Source: Yoonia vestfoldensis DSM 16212
Lineage (GTDB): Bacteria; Pseudomonadota; Alphaproteobacteria; Rhodobacterales; Rhodobacteraceae
Direction of reading: 5' to 3'
Length of the DNA stretch: 64,000 bases
Assembly (NCBI RefSeq): GCF_000382265.1
Contig: NZ_KB907979.1
Coordinates: forward strand, 144,103-208,102
The position numbers and the translations under genes were made by a program. This document shows positions 24,941-33,696 of this stretch, piece by piece (positions within the stretch are counted from its first letter, which is position 1; each line of letters opens with the position of its first letter). The notes below the pieces were generated by a model. That model was given only the letters and a program-made list of their open reading frames with translations. It searched no databases and was not told the origin of the DNA.

Positions 24941-25543
24941 ATGACAAGCTGGCTGCACGAAGACCGCCTCGAGGCCGTCCGCGCTGCCGTCATCGCCAGC
25001 AAAGCGGCGCGGGTGCTGGATCTGGGCTGCGGCGACGGCGATCTTTTTGTCAGGCTGGCCGCGATGCCAACCCTGACAGAGATCGTCGGCCTTGATATCT
25101 GCACCGCCTCTCTGGATCGGCTGCGGGCACGGTTGCAGCGGATGCAGGTTCGCGCGGGAAAGGTGGACGTGCGCCATGCGTCGATGACAGACCCCACGGG
25201 CGATCTGGCCGGGTATGATTGTGCCGTCCTGCTGGAGACGATCGAACATATCGCGCCCGACCAATTGTCGCGCCTGGAACGCGCCTTGTTCGTTGTGTTG
25301 CGCCCCCAAACGATCATCATCACGACACCCAATGCGGAATTCAATCCGCTGCTCGGCGTGCCTGCCCACCGGATGCGGCACCCTGACCACCGTTTCGAAT
25401 GGGATCGCGCGCGGTTTCGCGCCTGGTGTACGCGCGCAGCCAAGGCGGCGGGATACACGCCTGCGTTTCACGACATCGCAGGCGCGCATCCGACCTTGGG
25501 GGGCGCCAGCCAGATGGCGGTATTCACCCGGACCGCAGCTTAG
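24941..25543 (+). CDS. Stand-alone Hen1-like RNA 3'-terminal methyltransferase domain
   Basis: 200 residues, a class I SAM methyltransferase with motif I VLDLGCGDGDLF. The stretch LLETIEHIAPDQL gives the Hen1 metal-binding E-x-x-E-H, and TTPNAEFNPLLG with HPDHRFEWDRARFRAW is characteristic of Hen1 rather than generic methyltransferases. Hen1 puts a 2'-O-methyl group on RNA 3' ends. Bacterial Hen1 is usually about 460 residues with an extra N-terminal domain and sits next to the repair ligase Pnkp; neither is present here. An upstream TTG at 24917 is possible. It converges on the NmrA gene with overlapping stop codons. Confidence 0.8.
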   Translation: MTSWLHEDRLEAVRAAVIASKAARVLDLGCGDGDLFVRLAAMPTLTEIVGLDICTASLDRLRARLQRMQVRAGKVDVRHASMTDPTGDLAGYDCAVLLETIEHIAPDQLSRLERALFVVLRPQTIIITTPNAEFNPLLGVPAHRMRHPDHRFEWDRARFRAWCTRAAKAAGYTPAFHDIAGAHPTLGGASQMAVFTRTAA

Positions 25544-26385
25544 GCCAAGGCCGCGCGCACCGCCTCTGTCAGCGGCGTGGTCGGCCTGCCGATCAGCTGA
25601 CGCAGCGCACCGGACTCATCGGCCAGCCAGCCTTCGCCGGCGTGCTGGTCGACATCGACAAGCACAGCAGCAAAACCGGCGGGCAAGCCAAAGCTTTCCA
25701 GAATGCCCTGATACACATCGGCGGGCAGATCGGTGTAGGGAATGTCCTTGCCGGTCTGGCGCGACAGTTCGGCGGCGATATCGGACAGCGTGATCGCCGT
25801 ATCACCGCCCAGTTCATAGACCTGCCCCGCATGCCTGTCATCCGCCGCGACCACCGCCAGCGCCTGCGCGTAATCGGCGCGGGTCGCGGGGGTAAAGCGG
25901 GCATCACGCGCAGCCCCGATCATCGCCCCCGCGCTGATCGCACCGGCAAGTGTGCTGGTCCAGTTCTCGGTATACCAGCCGTTGCGCAGGATCGTGGCGA
26001 TCAGGCCAGCCTCTTTGATCACGGCTTCGGTCGCGCGGTGATCCGTCGCGATCAGCATGGGCGACCGATCCGCCTGCTGGATCGAGGTATAGACGATCCG
26101 GCCCACACCCGCCGCCTTGGCCGCTGTAATCACATTGCGGTGCTGGCCTGTGCGGTCATCGAAATCGCTTGATGAAATCAGCACCAGCACATCGACGCCT
26201 TGCAGCGCTGGGGGCATCGTTTCTGGCGCGGTATAGTCAAAGATGCGGGCCGCAACGCCAAGATCCGACGCCTTGGCCGGATCGCGGACAAGTGCGATGA
26301 TCTGTGCAGGATCGGTCAGGGTCTTGAGATGGGCAATGGCCAGACGGCCCAGTTGGCCGGTGGCACCGGTGATGGCGATGGTCAT
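25540..26385 (-). CDS. NmrA-family NAD(P)-binding quinone oxidoreductase (QorB/YtfG-like)
   Basis: 281 residues with the nucleotide-binding motif MTIAITGATGQLGRLAI at the extreme N terminus, then NmrA-type sequences (IVYTSIQQADRSPM, LRNGWYTENW, GQVYELGGDTAITLSD). It resembles E. coli QorB (YtfG), which reduces quinones with NAD(P)H. The start at 26385 gives the Rossmann fold directly; an in-frame codon at 26523 runs through the promoter region. The HxlR-type regulator is divergent, the same arrangement as ytfG/ytfH. Confidence 0.85.
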   Translation of the reverse strand: MTIAITGATGQLGRLAIAHLKTLTDPAQIIALVRDPAKASDLGVAARIFDYTAPETMPPALQGVDVLVLISSSDFDDRTGQHRNVITAAKAAGVGRIVYTSIQQADRSPMLIATDHRATEAVIKEAGLIATILRNGWYTENWTSTLAGAISAGAMIGAARDARFTPATRADYAQALAVVAADDRHAGQVYELGGDTAITLSDIAAELSRQTGKDIPYTDLPADVYQGILESFGLPAGFAAVLVDVDQHAGEGWLADESGALRQLIGRPTTPLTEAVRAALA

Positions 26386-26474
26386 GAAACGCTCCGTTGG
26401 TTGCTGTTGACGGGGCACAGATAACGCGATACGCACGAAACGGAAGCACACACATTTTCGTAAGTATAAAAAAC

Positions 26475-26828
26475 ATGGCGCATGACCTGATCCCCGATGT
26501 CCTGAACGACCGTTGTCCGTCACGCGCGGTGCTGAACCATGTGACCAGCCGCTGGGGTGTGCTGGTCCTGATCGCCTTGCAGGACGGCACCTTGCGGTTC
26601 AGCGCGCTGCGTCGCCGGATCGGCGGCGTGTCCGAACGAATGCTGGCGCAATCGCTGCGCCTGCTGGAGGATGACGGCTTTGTCCGCCGGACCGCGCATC
26701 CCGTGGTGCCGCCGCATGTCGATTACGACCTGACGCCGCTGGGGCGCGAGGTTGCGGCAAGGGTGCATGCCCTGGCCGCCTGTATCGAGGGCAGTCTTGA
26801 CCAGATACTGGCGGCGCGCAAAGTTTAG
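26475..26828 (+). CDS. HxlR-family (DUF24) transcriptional regulator
   Basis: 117-residue winged-helix regulator: NDRCPSRAVLNHVTSRWGVL (the Cys is the redox-sensing position in relatives such as YodB and QorR), RFSALRRRIGGVSERMLAQS (recognition region) and LEDDGFVRRTAHPVVPPHV. The start at 26475 (MAHDLIPD) fits the family; the ATG at 26397 would include the promoter. It most likely senses quinone or electrophile stress through the single N-terminal Cys and represses the divergent quinone reductase. The 89-base gap holds an AT-rich core (around 26455-26475) suited to its operator. Confidence 0.87.
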   Translation: MAHDLIPDVLNDRCPSRAVLNHVTSRWGVLVLIALQDGTLRFSALRRRIGGVSERMLAQSLRLLEDDGFVRRTAHPVVPPHVDYDLTPLGREVAARVHALAACIEGSLDQILAARKV

Positions 26829-26916
26829 CGGAGCCAAACCGCCCGCCTTGGTTGAATGTCATGGTCTGATCAGCGCATAACGGTGCCGAACCACGGGCAG
26901 GACAGGCGAAAGCAGA

Positions 26917-27681
26917 ATGACGAAAATAGCCATCATCACGGGCGGGTTGTCGGGCATGGGGCTGGCGACCGCGCGCAGACTTCACGCAGAAGGAATTACC
27001 GTCTGCATCGGCGCGCGGCGCGGCGACGATCCGGCGGCCGTCGCAGCGCTGCACGCGGCGCTTGGTGCCCCTGTGATGGTCGCGGCACTTGATGTGCGCT
27101 CGACCGACAGCGTGAACGCCTTCGTCGCATCGGTGGTCGCGGCGCATGGGCCGGTCGATATCCTGATCAACACCGCCGGCGTCTATGAAGAATCCGCCGT
27201 CATCGATCATCCGGACGCGATGTGGGATGCCACCATCGACACCAACCTGACCGGCACGTTCAAGATGATCCGCGCCGTGATGCCCGCAATGAAGGCGCGT
27301 GGCTGGGGGCGGATCGTTAACCTTGCCTCGGTCGCGGCGCATCAGGGCATGGCCAATAACGCCGCCTATTGCGCGTCAAAGGCGGGGCTTCTCGGGCTTG
27401 GGCGCTGCGTCAGCCTTGAAGGTGCGGCATATGGCGTGACCTGCGTCAGCATCAGCCCGACCTGGGTCGAGACCGAGATGCTCAAGCAATTCATCGATCA
27501 GGAAATTGCCGATACCGGTGCCGAGCGTGCCGTGGTGCGTGCGAAATACGAAGCATCGAACCCGCAAGGCGCGTTGGTCCAGCCCGCTGAAATCGCCGGC
27601 CTGATTGCGTTCCTCGTCAGCGATGCAGGCCGCGCGATCACGATGGAGGATATTCAGGTCAACGCCGGGTCGCTTTGGTAA
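26917..27681 (+). CDS. Short-chain dehydrogenase/reductase
   Basis: 254 residues. Classical SDR features: the cofactor motif GGLSGMGLATA near the N terminus, NTAG at about residue 87 (ILINTAGVYEE), catalytic Ser in NLASVAAHQG, and YCASKAG, which holds the catalytic Y-x-x-x-K. It resembles 3-hydroxybutyrate dehydrogenase and 3-oxoacyl reductase types, but the substrate is not deducible. The last 28 bases overlap the convergent A-T-R gene, an unusually long tail-to-tail overlap. Confidence 0.87.
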   Translation: MTKIAIITGGLSGMGLATARRLHAEGITVCIGARRGDDPAAVAALHAALGAPVMVAALDVRSTDSVNAFVASVVAAHGPVDILINTAGVYEESAVIDHPDAMWDATIDTNLTGTFKMIRAVMPAMKARGWGRIVNLASVAAHQGMANNAAYCASKAGLLGLGRCVSLEGAAYGVTCVSISPTWVETEMLKQFIDQEIADTGAERAVVRAKYEASNPQGALVQPAEIAGLIAFLVSDAGRAITMEDIQVNAGSLW

Positions 27682-30464
27682 AGCGGCGCATGCGCGAACC
27701 GCGATGCCATCAGTGCGGCGGGGTCTGACAGGGCGGCGAATGGTCTGCCGATGACCTCTTCCCACATCCTGCGTGCGGCATCATGGGTCAGTGTCGCGGT
27801 GGCGTGCAGGACGGACAGGTCGCTGGCGATCAAGGCGCGCTCGGCTTCCGACAAAGGTGCGTCGCGCAGCCAAGTCAACACCGGCAGCGTCTTGGTGTCC
27901 TGCGGCGGCGTTGCATAGATATCGGGCGTCAGATTGTAATATTGCACGCCCGCAGGGGGGGCGAGCTCTGCCAGAAAACGCGCCGCTGCATCGACGGCGA
28001 TCATCCGAAAAGTCAGCCCCTCGGGCACCGCCCCCATTCGCGCGCAGGCGGCCATGATGATTTCATAGATGTCGTTCGGGTTTGGCGCGCTCAGGTCATA
28101 GAGCGACGGCAGCCGCACGATGGCCGACCGCACACCAGAGGCGGCAATCTGCGTCTCGGCGGCGATCTTGGCCGCGCCATAGCCCGAAGACTGCGGGTAA
28201 AATGTGGTCGGCCCTTCGGGATAGCGCCCACCCTGATCGGGAAAAACCGCGGAAGAAGACGAGAACCGCAGATCAGCCCCGGCATCGGCACAGAATTGCA
28301 GGACATTGGCGATACCGGCCCTTGACCAGCTTTCCATATGGTCACGGTCCACCGCCAGATTGACCATTGCGGCGCAATGGATCACCTGCCTGACCGATGC
28401 GGCCAGCGCCGCATGATCGGCCTCGGTCAAGCCAAAGCGGACATCGTCGATCCCGGCAGGCACCAGCACCAGCCTTGCGGGGTCGACCCCGTGGTCTGCG
28501 GCGATCGCGTGGAGACGGTCCAGCGGATTGCGCCGCTTGGGCCGGATCAGGCAATAGATCACTTCGTCCTGTGGCAACACCCGCGCGGCGGCGGCCAGAA
28601 CGCGGCTACCCAGAAATCCGGTCGCCCCGGTCAGCAGGATACCCGGGCGGTCAAACCGGCCCTGTGCCTGTGACGCAGGGGCGGCTTCGGACAGCAGGTC
28701 ATGCAAACGGCCTAACGGCACATTCAACGCGAAATCGAAATCGACGGGCCGGCCATAGACGTCTTCCAGCGCCAGAAGAAGGGTGACGGCCATCAGCGAA
28801 TCGCCGCCCTGGTCGTGAAACGACTGTGCCGCATCCAGCGAGCTGGCCGCGCAGCCCATCACCAACGCGGCCTGTGCCACGGTCGGCAAGACGGTCGTGT
28901 CGCAGGTGTCGACGGCGGTCGTCACCGTGACCGGGGGCAGCGCCTTGTAATCGTATTTCGCGGACACGGGGTTCAACGGCATCACATCCAGCCGGACCAG
29001 AAAACTCGGGACGCAATAGGCTGGCAATTCCGCACGCAAGGCACGCGCCATGCCGCCCGGCATCCGCGCCTGCCCTGCACCGACGCCCCATTTGCTTTGG
29101 TTTGCGGCGACCTGATCGGCATCGGCGCAGTAATAGAACACCAGCGCCTTCCCCTGCCCTGCAACATCCTGCACCCAAGGCACCGCCGAGGCAAACTGCA
29201 TGAATCCGCGCAGCGATTCCGTCAATTCCCGGGTCTGGACGGAATGCCCCCGCAGCTTGAGCATATGCGCGACGCGGCCCATCACATGGATGGTGTGATC
29301 CGCGGTCACGTAGCCCTGATCGCCGGTGTCATAAAGCCGGGTCGCGCGCCCGTCGATGGTCAGTTCGCGGAACCGCAGCGCTGTTTCTTCGGGCCGGTTG
29401 ACATAGCCGGGACCAAGCATCCTTGGCCCTTCGAAATGCAGCAGGCCGGGGGTGCCGGGCGGGCATGGCTGGTCGTGATCGTCAAGCACGACAGCCCGCA
29501 AATAGGGCATCGCCTTGCCGACAGCGCCGCGCTGCAATGGACCGGTCTGGCCCGAAACCTGCGTCATGCAGATATCATGCGTTTCGCATATACTGTAGAG
29601 ATTCCAGATTGTTGCATCGGGAAGTTTATCTTTTGCCGCTCCGATCAGCTCGTCGCTGACCACCTCGCCGTTCAGGATCACGCGCCGCAAGGCCAGACCG
29701 GCCGTTGCGTCCGATGTCCAGCCTTGCAGCGTCTTGTCAAAGGCCGACGGCGTGAAAAGCATTTCCGTGACCTGATACCGGATCAGGAACGCCAAAAGCG
29801 CCTCCGGGTTCATCAGTTCCGAAAAACGCGGGAAACACAGGCGGGCACCGTCGCGCAGCGGCCGGAACATTTCCCAGATCGCAAAGATGTAGACCCCGAC
29901 GGTCTGATCGGGGCCATAAGGTGTATAGGCGTCGCGCCACATGTAGGACAGATAGGCCGCGTCCTGCGTGACGGGGATGCATTTTGGCTTGCCCGTCGTA
30001 CCGGATGTGGCGACCAGATAGATGATGTCGTCCGGGGCGACGATGCCCGCGCGCACAGGCGCCGACGGCGCATCGGCGAAGCCCGCAATGACCTGCCCCA
30101 CATCGACACGGTGGCATTGGTCCGGCAACTGGCCGGGTCCGGCGGGTTCGGCCAGCAGAACCACATCGATATCCAGTTCCATCAGGATATTGCGCAGCAC
30201 GTCATGCGGCATCGCGGGATCAAGGTGGACAAAAGGCCGCCCCATCACGACGCAGGCCGTGACCGCCGCGCCGAACACGGCAGAGGGTTTGCCGAAAACC
30301 GCGACCGCCCCGTCCGGAAGATGCGCACCCAGCCGACCGATGCAATCGGCCAGTTGACCATAGGTCAGGGACAGGTCCGCATCAGTGATCGCAACGCGGT
30401 CTGCATGCGTCTGCAATGCCAGGGCCAGTTGCGCGGGGACGCTCTTGCGCGGGTCGATAGTCAT
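27654..30464 (-). CDS. Free-standing A-T-R protein: adenylation, carrier and thioester-reductase domains
   Basis: 936 residues in three parts. Adenylation domain (about 15-510): A3 motif ATSGTTGKPK at 152-161, A8 region GRVAHMLKLRGHSVQTRELT, A10 lysine in NPVSAKYDYKAL. Carrier domain (about 525-590): FHDQGGDSLMAV with the phosphopantetheine Ser near 556. Reductase domain (about 607-936): NADPH motif LLTGATGFLGSR and SSGYGAAKIAAE with Y-x-x-x-K. This order activates a carboxylic or amino acid and reduces the tethered thioester to an aldehyde or alcohol, as in carboxylic acid reductases and Lys2-type enzymes. There is no condensation domain. The start at 30464 follows GAGG. A broken MFS gene lies upstream. 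Confidence 0.9.
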   Translation of the reverse strand: MTIDPRKSVPAQLALALQTHADRVAITDADLSLTYGQLADCIGRLGAHLPDGAVAVFGKPSAVFGAAVTACVVMGRPFVHLDPAMPHDVLRNILMELDIDVVLLAEPAGPGQLPDQCHRVDVGQVIAGFADAPSAPVRAGIVAPDDIIYLVATSGTTGKPKCIPVTQDAAYLSYMWRDAYTPYGPDQTVGVYIFAIWEMFRPLRDGARLCFPRFSELMNPEALLAFLIRYQVTEMLFTPSAFDKTLQGWTSDATAGLALRRVILNGEVVSDELIGAAKDKLPDATIWNLYSICETHDICMTQVSGQTGPLQRGAVGKAMPYLRAVVLDDHDQPCPPGTPGLLHFEGPRMLGPGYVNRPEETALRFRELTIDGRATRLYDTGDQGYVTADHTIHVMGRVAHMLKLRGHSVQTRELTESLRGFMQFASAVPWVQDVAGQGKALVFYYCADADQVAANQSKWGVGAGQARMPGGMARALRAELPAYCVPSFLVRLDVMPLNPVSAKYDYKALPPVTVTTAVDTCDTTVLPTVAQAALVMGCAASSLDAAQSFHDQGGDSLMAVTLLLALEDVYGRPVDFDFALNVPLGRLHDLLSEAAPASQAQGRFDRPGILLTGATGFLGSRVLAAAARVLPQDEVIYCLIRPKRRNPLDRLHAIAADHGVDPARLVLVPAGIDDVRFGLTEADHAALAASVRQVIHCAAMVNLAVDRDHMESWSRAGIANVLQFCADAGADLRFSSSSAVFPDQGGRYPEGPTTFYPQSSGYGAAKIAAETQIAASGVRSAIVRLPSLYDLSAPNPNDIYEIIMAACARMGAVPEGLTFRMIAVDAAARFLAELAPPAGVQYYNLTPDIYATPPQDTKTLPVLTWLRDAPLSEAERALIASDLSVLHATATLTHDAARRMWEEVIGRPFAALSDPAALMASRFAHAPLYQSDPALT

Positions 30465-30539
30465 CAAAAACGCCTCTTTCCTTGCCGTTCGCGACATCAC
30501 CGAGGTATCAGGGCCGCACGCCCAAAGGTCAAGTCACGT

Positions 30540-31700
30540 TCAGCGGCGCTTGAGCAGGACCAGCGCCAGCAGCGCGGCCAGACCGATCCCGCCCGTCAGC
30601 CAAACGGCATTGACGCCCCAGCCCGTCAGGGCCGCGCCAAAGATCAGCGGGGCAGCCGCCTGACTGATCCGCGCGGGCGCGTTCAGCCAGCCAAGGCGTT
30701 GACCATAACCGTCAGCACCAAACAGCGACAGCGGCAGCGTGCCTTTGGCGATGGTCATGATCCCGTTGCCCGCACCATGCAGCAGCGCAAAGACATAAGC
30801 GGCAGGCCCGCCCACGCCGATCAGGGCGACCGCCGCGACGGGATGTGCCGCCGCCGCAAGCCGGGTCGAAACGAGCGGGTGAAACCGCCGCAACAGGCTG
30901 AATTCGAGCAGGCGCGCCGCGACCTGCGCAGGACCGATCAGCGCGCCGGCAGCGATGGCCGTCGCTGTGCTTGCACCTGCGGCCTGCAACAGCCCGGGCA
31001 GATGGGCGGCCATCGCGGTCGAATTGAACCATGTCGCGGCAAAGACAAAGGCCAAAAGCCACAGCGCGCGGCGTGATGGCGGCGGTCCGACAAGGTCGGG
31101 TATTGCGGGTTTGGGCAAGGCTTCGCTGCCGCGGGGCAACCAGGCGTTCAACGGCAGCGCGATCACCAGATGGATCAATGCCCAGCCAAGACAGGCTTCG
31201 CGCCAGCCCCAGGTCGCCAGCATCAGGCCCGACAAAGGCCAGCCTACCGTGCTTGCGAACCCTGCGATCAGCGTGATGCCTGTGATCGGCGCACGTGCAT
31301 CCTTGCCATAGATGCCCGCCAGCGTGGCGAAACCCGCCTCGTAGAGCCCGATCCCCATGCCGAAACCGATGACCGCCCAGCCAAGATACAGCATCGCAGG
31401 CACGGGTGCGGCCGCAAGCAGGCACAGGCCCAACGCAAAAACCACGTTCGACAGCATTAGCACCCCGCGCCCGCCTTTGCCGTCGATCCGTGCGCCTGCC
31501 TAAGGGCCGACGATGGCCGATACCACCAATGCCATCGAAAACGCGCCAAACACCCAGACCGGCGACAGCCCGAAACTGTCCGCCATCGGCACCGCCAGCA
31601 CGGCTGGGATGTAATAGCTCGACGCCCAGCTGACAGTCTGCGCCGTTCCAAGTGCTGCGACCGTGGCGCCACGCCGCTCCGGGACAAGTCTGGTGATCAT
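30540..31700 (-). pseudogene. MFS transporter interrupted by an in-frame amber codon
   Basis: Two parts of one major-facilitator protein lie in the same frame. The first runs from about 31700 (MITRLVPERRGATVAALGTA) to an amber codon at 31502-31500; translation resumes without frameshift. Across the stop the sequence reads SAIVGP-stop-AGARIDGKGGRG, which is the MFS loop motif G-x-x-x-G/D-x-x-G-x-R, so one residue (perhaps Trp, Leu or Gln) was replaced. The downstream part, to 30540, holds about nine more membrane helices; an internal ATG at 31463 could restart it. Total about 386 codons, a normal MFS size. It was probably an exporter linked to the A-T-R gene 75 bases downstream. Confidence 0.8.
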
Positions 31701-31834
31701 TTGCGATGTGCTTGCCTGCGACAGAGTGCTCCAGAGTTGGAACAATAGCCCCGCGTTACAGGCTCTCGTCAAGGACAGCCTGATTTAAGGCGCAAAACCT
31801 GCGACTTCTCCAAGGCGCGGCCCGCCATCACAGC

Positions 31835-32188
31835 CTAGGTCGGTTGCTTGCGCCGGAACAACGATTGCGCGGTATATACAAGGATTGCCGCGCCCACGGC
31901 GCCCAGCGCGGCGATGCCGAGCAGGACGATCAGGTCGACCGGCCCGCCAAGGTCGCGCAGATGCGAACTGGTGATCGCCAGCACGAACCAGATTGCCGCA
32001 ACAGCACCAAAGGGCATCGCGATCTGCGCCACCAGAAACTTGCGCATCGACAGCGCGCGGTCGCGGATCAGCACATAGAGATAAAGCGCCGTGACCACGA
32101 CCGCCGCGATGACCAGCGCCCAGAACAGGCCGCGCCCGAACATTTCCTCGAAAACGGCGATCATGGTGCCGAATGTCAGTTCTTCCAT
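31835..32188 (-). CDS. Small membrane protein (DUF5368-like) downstream of the SQR-like gene
   Basis: 117 residues starting MEELTFGTMIAVFEEMFGRG, with three hydrophobic helices (about 20-42, 52-72, 82-106) and a basic C terminus (SLFRRKQPT). It follows the SQR-like flavoprotein gene after 12 bases on the same strand, so it is in its operon. I think it corresponds to the DUF5368 family, which I associate with this gene neighbourhood in Rhodobacteraceae, but I cannot confirm that. A membrane partner or anchor for the flavoprotein is plausible. Confidence 0.65.
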   Translation of the reverse strand: MEELTFGTMIAVFEEMFGRGLFWALVIAAVVVTALYLYVLIRDRALSMRKFLVAQIAMPFGAVAAIWFVLAITSSHLRDLGGPVDLIVLLGIAALGAVGAAILVYTAQSLFRRKQPT

Positions 32189-32200
32189 TTGCTCTCTCCC

Positions 32201-33517
32201 TTACGCGCGGCCACGCAACATGGCGTTATAGGTGGCTTTCAAGGCGACTTCCTTCATCAGCCAGCTGATCCACAATTCCTCGAGAGGGGCGATCAGGCCG
32301 GGGAAAGACGGCACCAGATTGTTGTTGTAATCAAACTCGATCAGCATGGCGCGCCCGACACGGGTGATCAGCGGGCAAGAGGTATAGCCGGTGTAACTTG
32401 CCGTTCCTTGCTGTCCCTGAATCGCGGCGACCAGATGATCCTCGACCACGGGAACCTGCCATTTGACAGATGCCGCCGTCTTGCCCTTGGGCACACCCGC
32501 GACATCGCCCAGCGCGAAGATGTCAGGATAGCGGAGGTGGCGCAGGGTCTGCATGTCGCATTCGACCCAGCCCTGATCGGTCCATTTGTCGGCCCAGCTT
32601 AGCCCCGATTGCCGGATCACATCAGGCGCGCGCTGCGGCGGGATGACGTGCAGATAATCATAGGGCAGTTCGGCGTCGCCGTCGGGCGTTGTGAAGGTCG
32701 CCAGCTTGCGGCCCGGATCAATGGCGCGCAGCACGTGGTTGTAATGCGCGGTGATTCCCCGCTCGCCAAACAACATCCGCAGCTTTTCCGCGACGATGGG
32801 CACACCGAACAGCGATTGGTTGTTGGCCACGTAATGCATTTCATGCTTGCCGGGCCCTGCGGTGCGGGTCGCGATATCCTCGACCAGAAAGGCGTGTTTG
32901 AGGGGCGCACCGGCACATTTCATCTCGGTCGCGGGGCGTGTGCCCAGACCGATGCCACCTTCGTCGACGAAACGCGATACGGCCTGCCACGTCTTGGCGG
33001 CATATTCCGGCCCCGCATAAAGCGCGCCGATCCCGTTTTCGCCGACCATATCCAGCGAGAAACCTTCAATTGCGTCGTGATCCAACACCAGACCGGGGGC
33101 CACGATCAGGAAATCATAGGCCAGCGTTTCGCCCGTGGTGGTATCCACCGTCTTGGTGATCGGGTCGATGGCAGCAGCGGCGGCGGTAACTAGGGTCACA
33201 CCGCGCGGCAACCAGTCGGTCGTCATTGACTGGGTGTAGGAGGCAGGCTTCAGGCCGGCGGCAACCAGCGACAGGCCAGGCTGATACCAGTGTTCTGCCC
33301 TTGGGTCGAGGATCGTGACCTGCGCGCCCTCCAGCCGGTCGACGAGCCGGTTGGCAAGCGCGGTGCCCGCAGCCCCCGCCCCGATGATGACGATGCGCGC
33401 CTGCGTCTGCACCATGGCGGCACGCGCAGGCTGCACCGCGGCGGCGGTCGCGAGGCCCCCGGCGAAAAGCCCCATGAACGCGCGGCGTGACGCGGTGAAT
33501 TGCGGTTCGTTTTCCAA
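32201..33517 (-). CDS. Sulfide:quinone oxidoreductase-like flavoprotein with Tat signal
   Basis: 438 residues. Twin-arginine signal ASRRAFMGLFAGG near the N terminus, FAD motif IVIIGAGAAGTALA, then HWYQPGLSLVAAG like type II SQR (mitochondrial SQOR class). Two redox cysteines appear at the SQR positions, EMKCAGAPLKHAF and YTSCPLI. FAD-binding YPDIFALGDVAGVPKGKTAA is also present. The start is chosen as the TTG at 33517 because GGGAGGG precedes it by 6 bases; the nearest in-frame ATG (33565) falls in the AT-rich promoter dyad. It would oxidise sulfide or a persulfide-like substrate to sulfane sulfur and pass electrons to quinone. A flavocytochrome-type role is a weaker alternative. Confidence 0.82.
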   Translation of the reverse strand: MENEPQFTASRRAFMGLFAGGLATAAAVQPARAAMVQTQARIVIIGAGAAGTALANRLVDRLEGAQVTILDPRAEHWYQPGLSLVAAGLKPASYTQSMTTDWLPRGVTLVTAAAAAIDPITKTVDTTTGETLAYDFLIVAPGLVLDHDAIEGFSLDMVGENGIGALYAGPEYAAKTWQAVSRFVDEGGIGLGTRPATEMKCAGAPLKHAFLVEDIATRTAGPGKHEMHYVANNQSLFGVPIVAEKLRMLFGERGITAHYNHVLRAIDPGRKLATFTTPDGDAELPYDYLHVIPPQRAPDVIRQSGLSWADKWTDQGWVECDMQTLRHLRYPDIFALGDVAGVPKGKTAASVKWQVPVVEDHLVAAIQGQQGTASYTGYTSCPLITRVGRAMLIEFDYNNNLVPSFPGLIAPLEELWISWLMKEVALKATYNAMLRGRA

Positions 33518-33565
33518 CTCGATCCCTCCCTTGGCCTTGCTGCGCCATCCGGCACGCAAACACAT

Positions 33566-33586
33566 TTCAATATAAAGATATTTGAA
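33566..33586. promoter_or_regulatory. AT-rich dyad upstream of the SQR-like gene (ArsR/SqrR/BigR-type operator candidate)
   Basis: TTCAA (33566-33570) and TTGAA (33582-33586) are exact reverse complements around TATAAAGATAT, 49-69 bases before the TTG start. SqrR/BigR-type sulfide repressors bind AT-rich dyads of this general form over the -10 region. No such regulator gene is in the window. Confidence 0.5.
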
Positions 33587-33614
33587 TATATGTAGGGATC
33601 GGGAGGCGCGGGCC

Positions 33615-33628
33615 TTGATCTGGATCAA
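33615..33628. promoter_or_regulatory. Perfect FNR/FnrL box
   Basis: TTGAT-CTGG-ATCAA at 33615-33628 matches the FNR-family consensus in all ten defined positions. It lies about 100 bases upstream of the SQR-like start and about 70 bases before the divergent kinase gene, implying control by oxygen through an FnrL/Crp-Fnr regulator, more probably of the SQR side. Confidence 0.75.
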
Positions 33629-33696
33629 ACAGCCCTTGGTGGCGTTTTGAAGAAACAGGTCGCACTGCAGCGACAACCGCGTTAGGCTGCCTGAAA

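Noticed and set aside
28815..31076. 753-codon open frame antisense to the A-T-R gene and part of the MFS gene
   Set aside because: It spans two real genes and their intergenic gap, and its product is Arg/Gln-rich without motifs.
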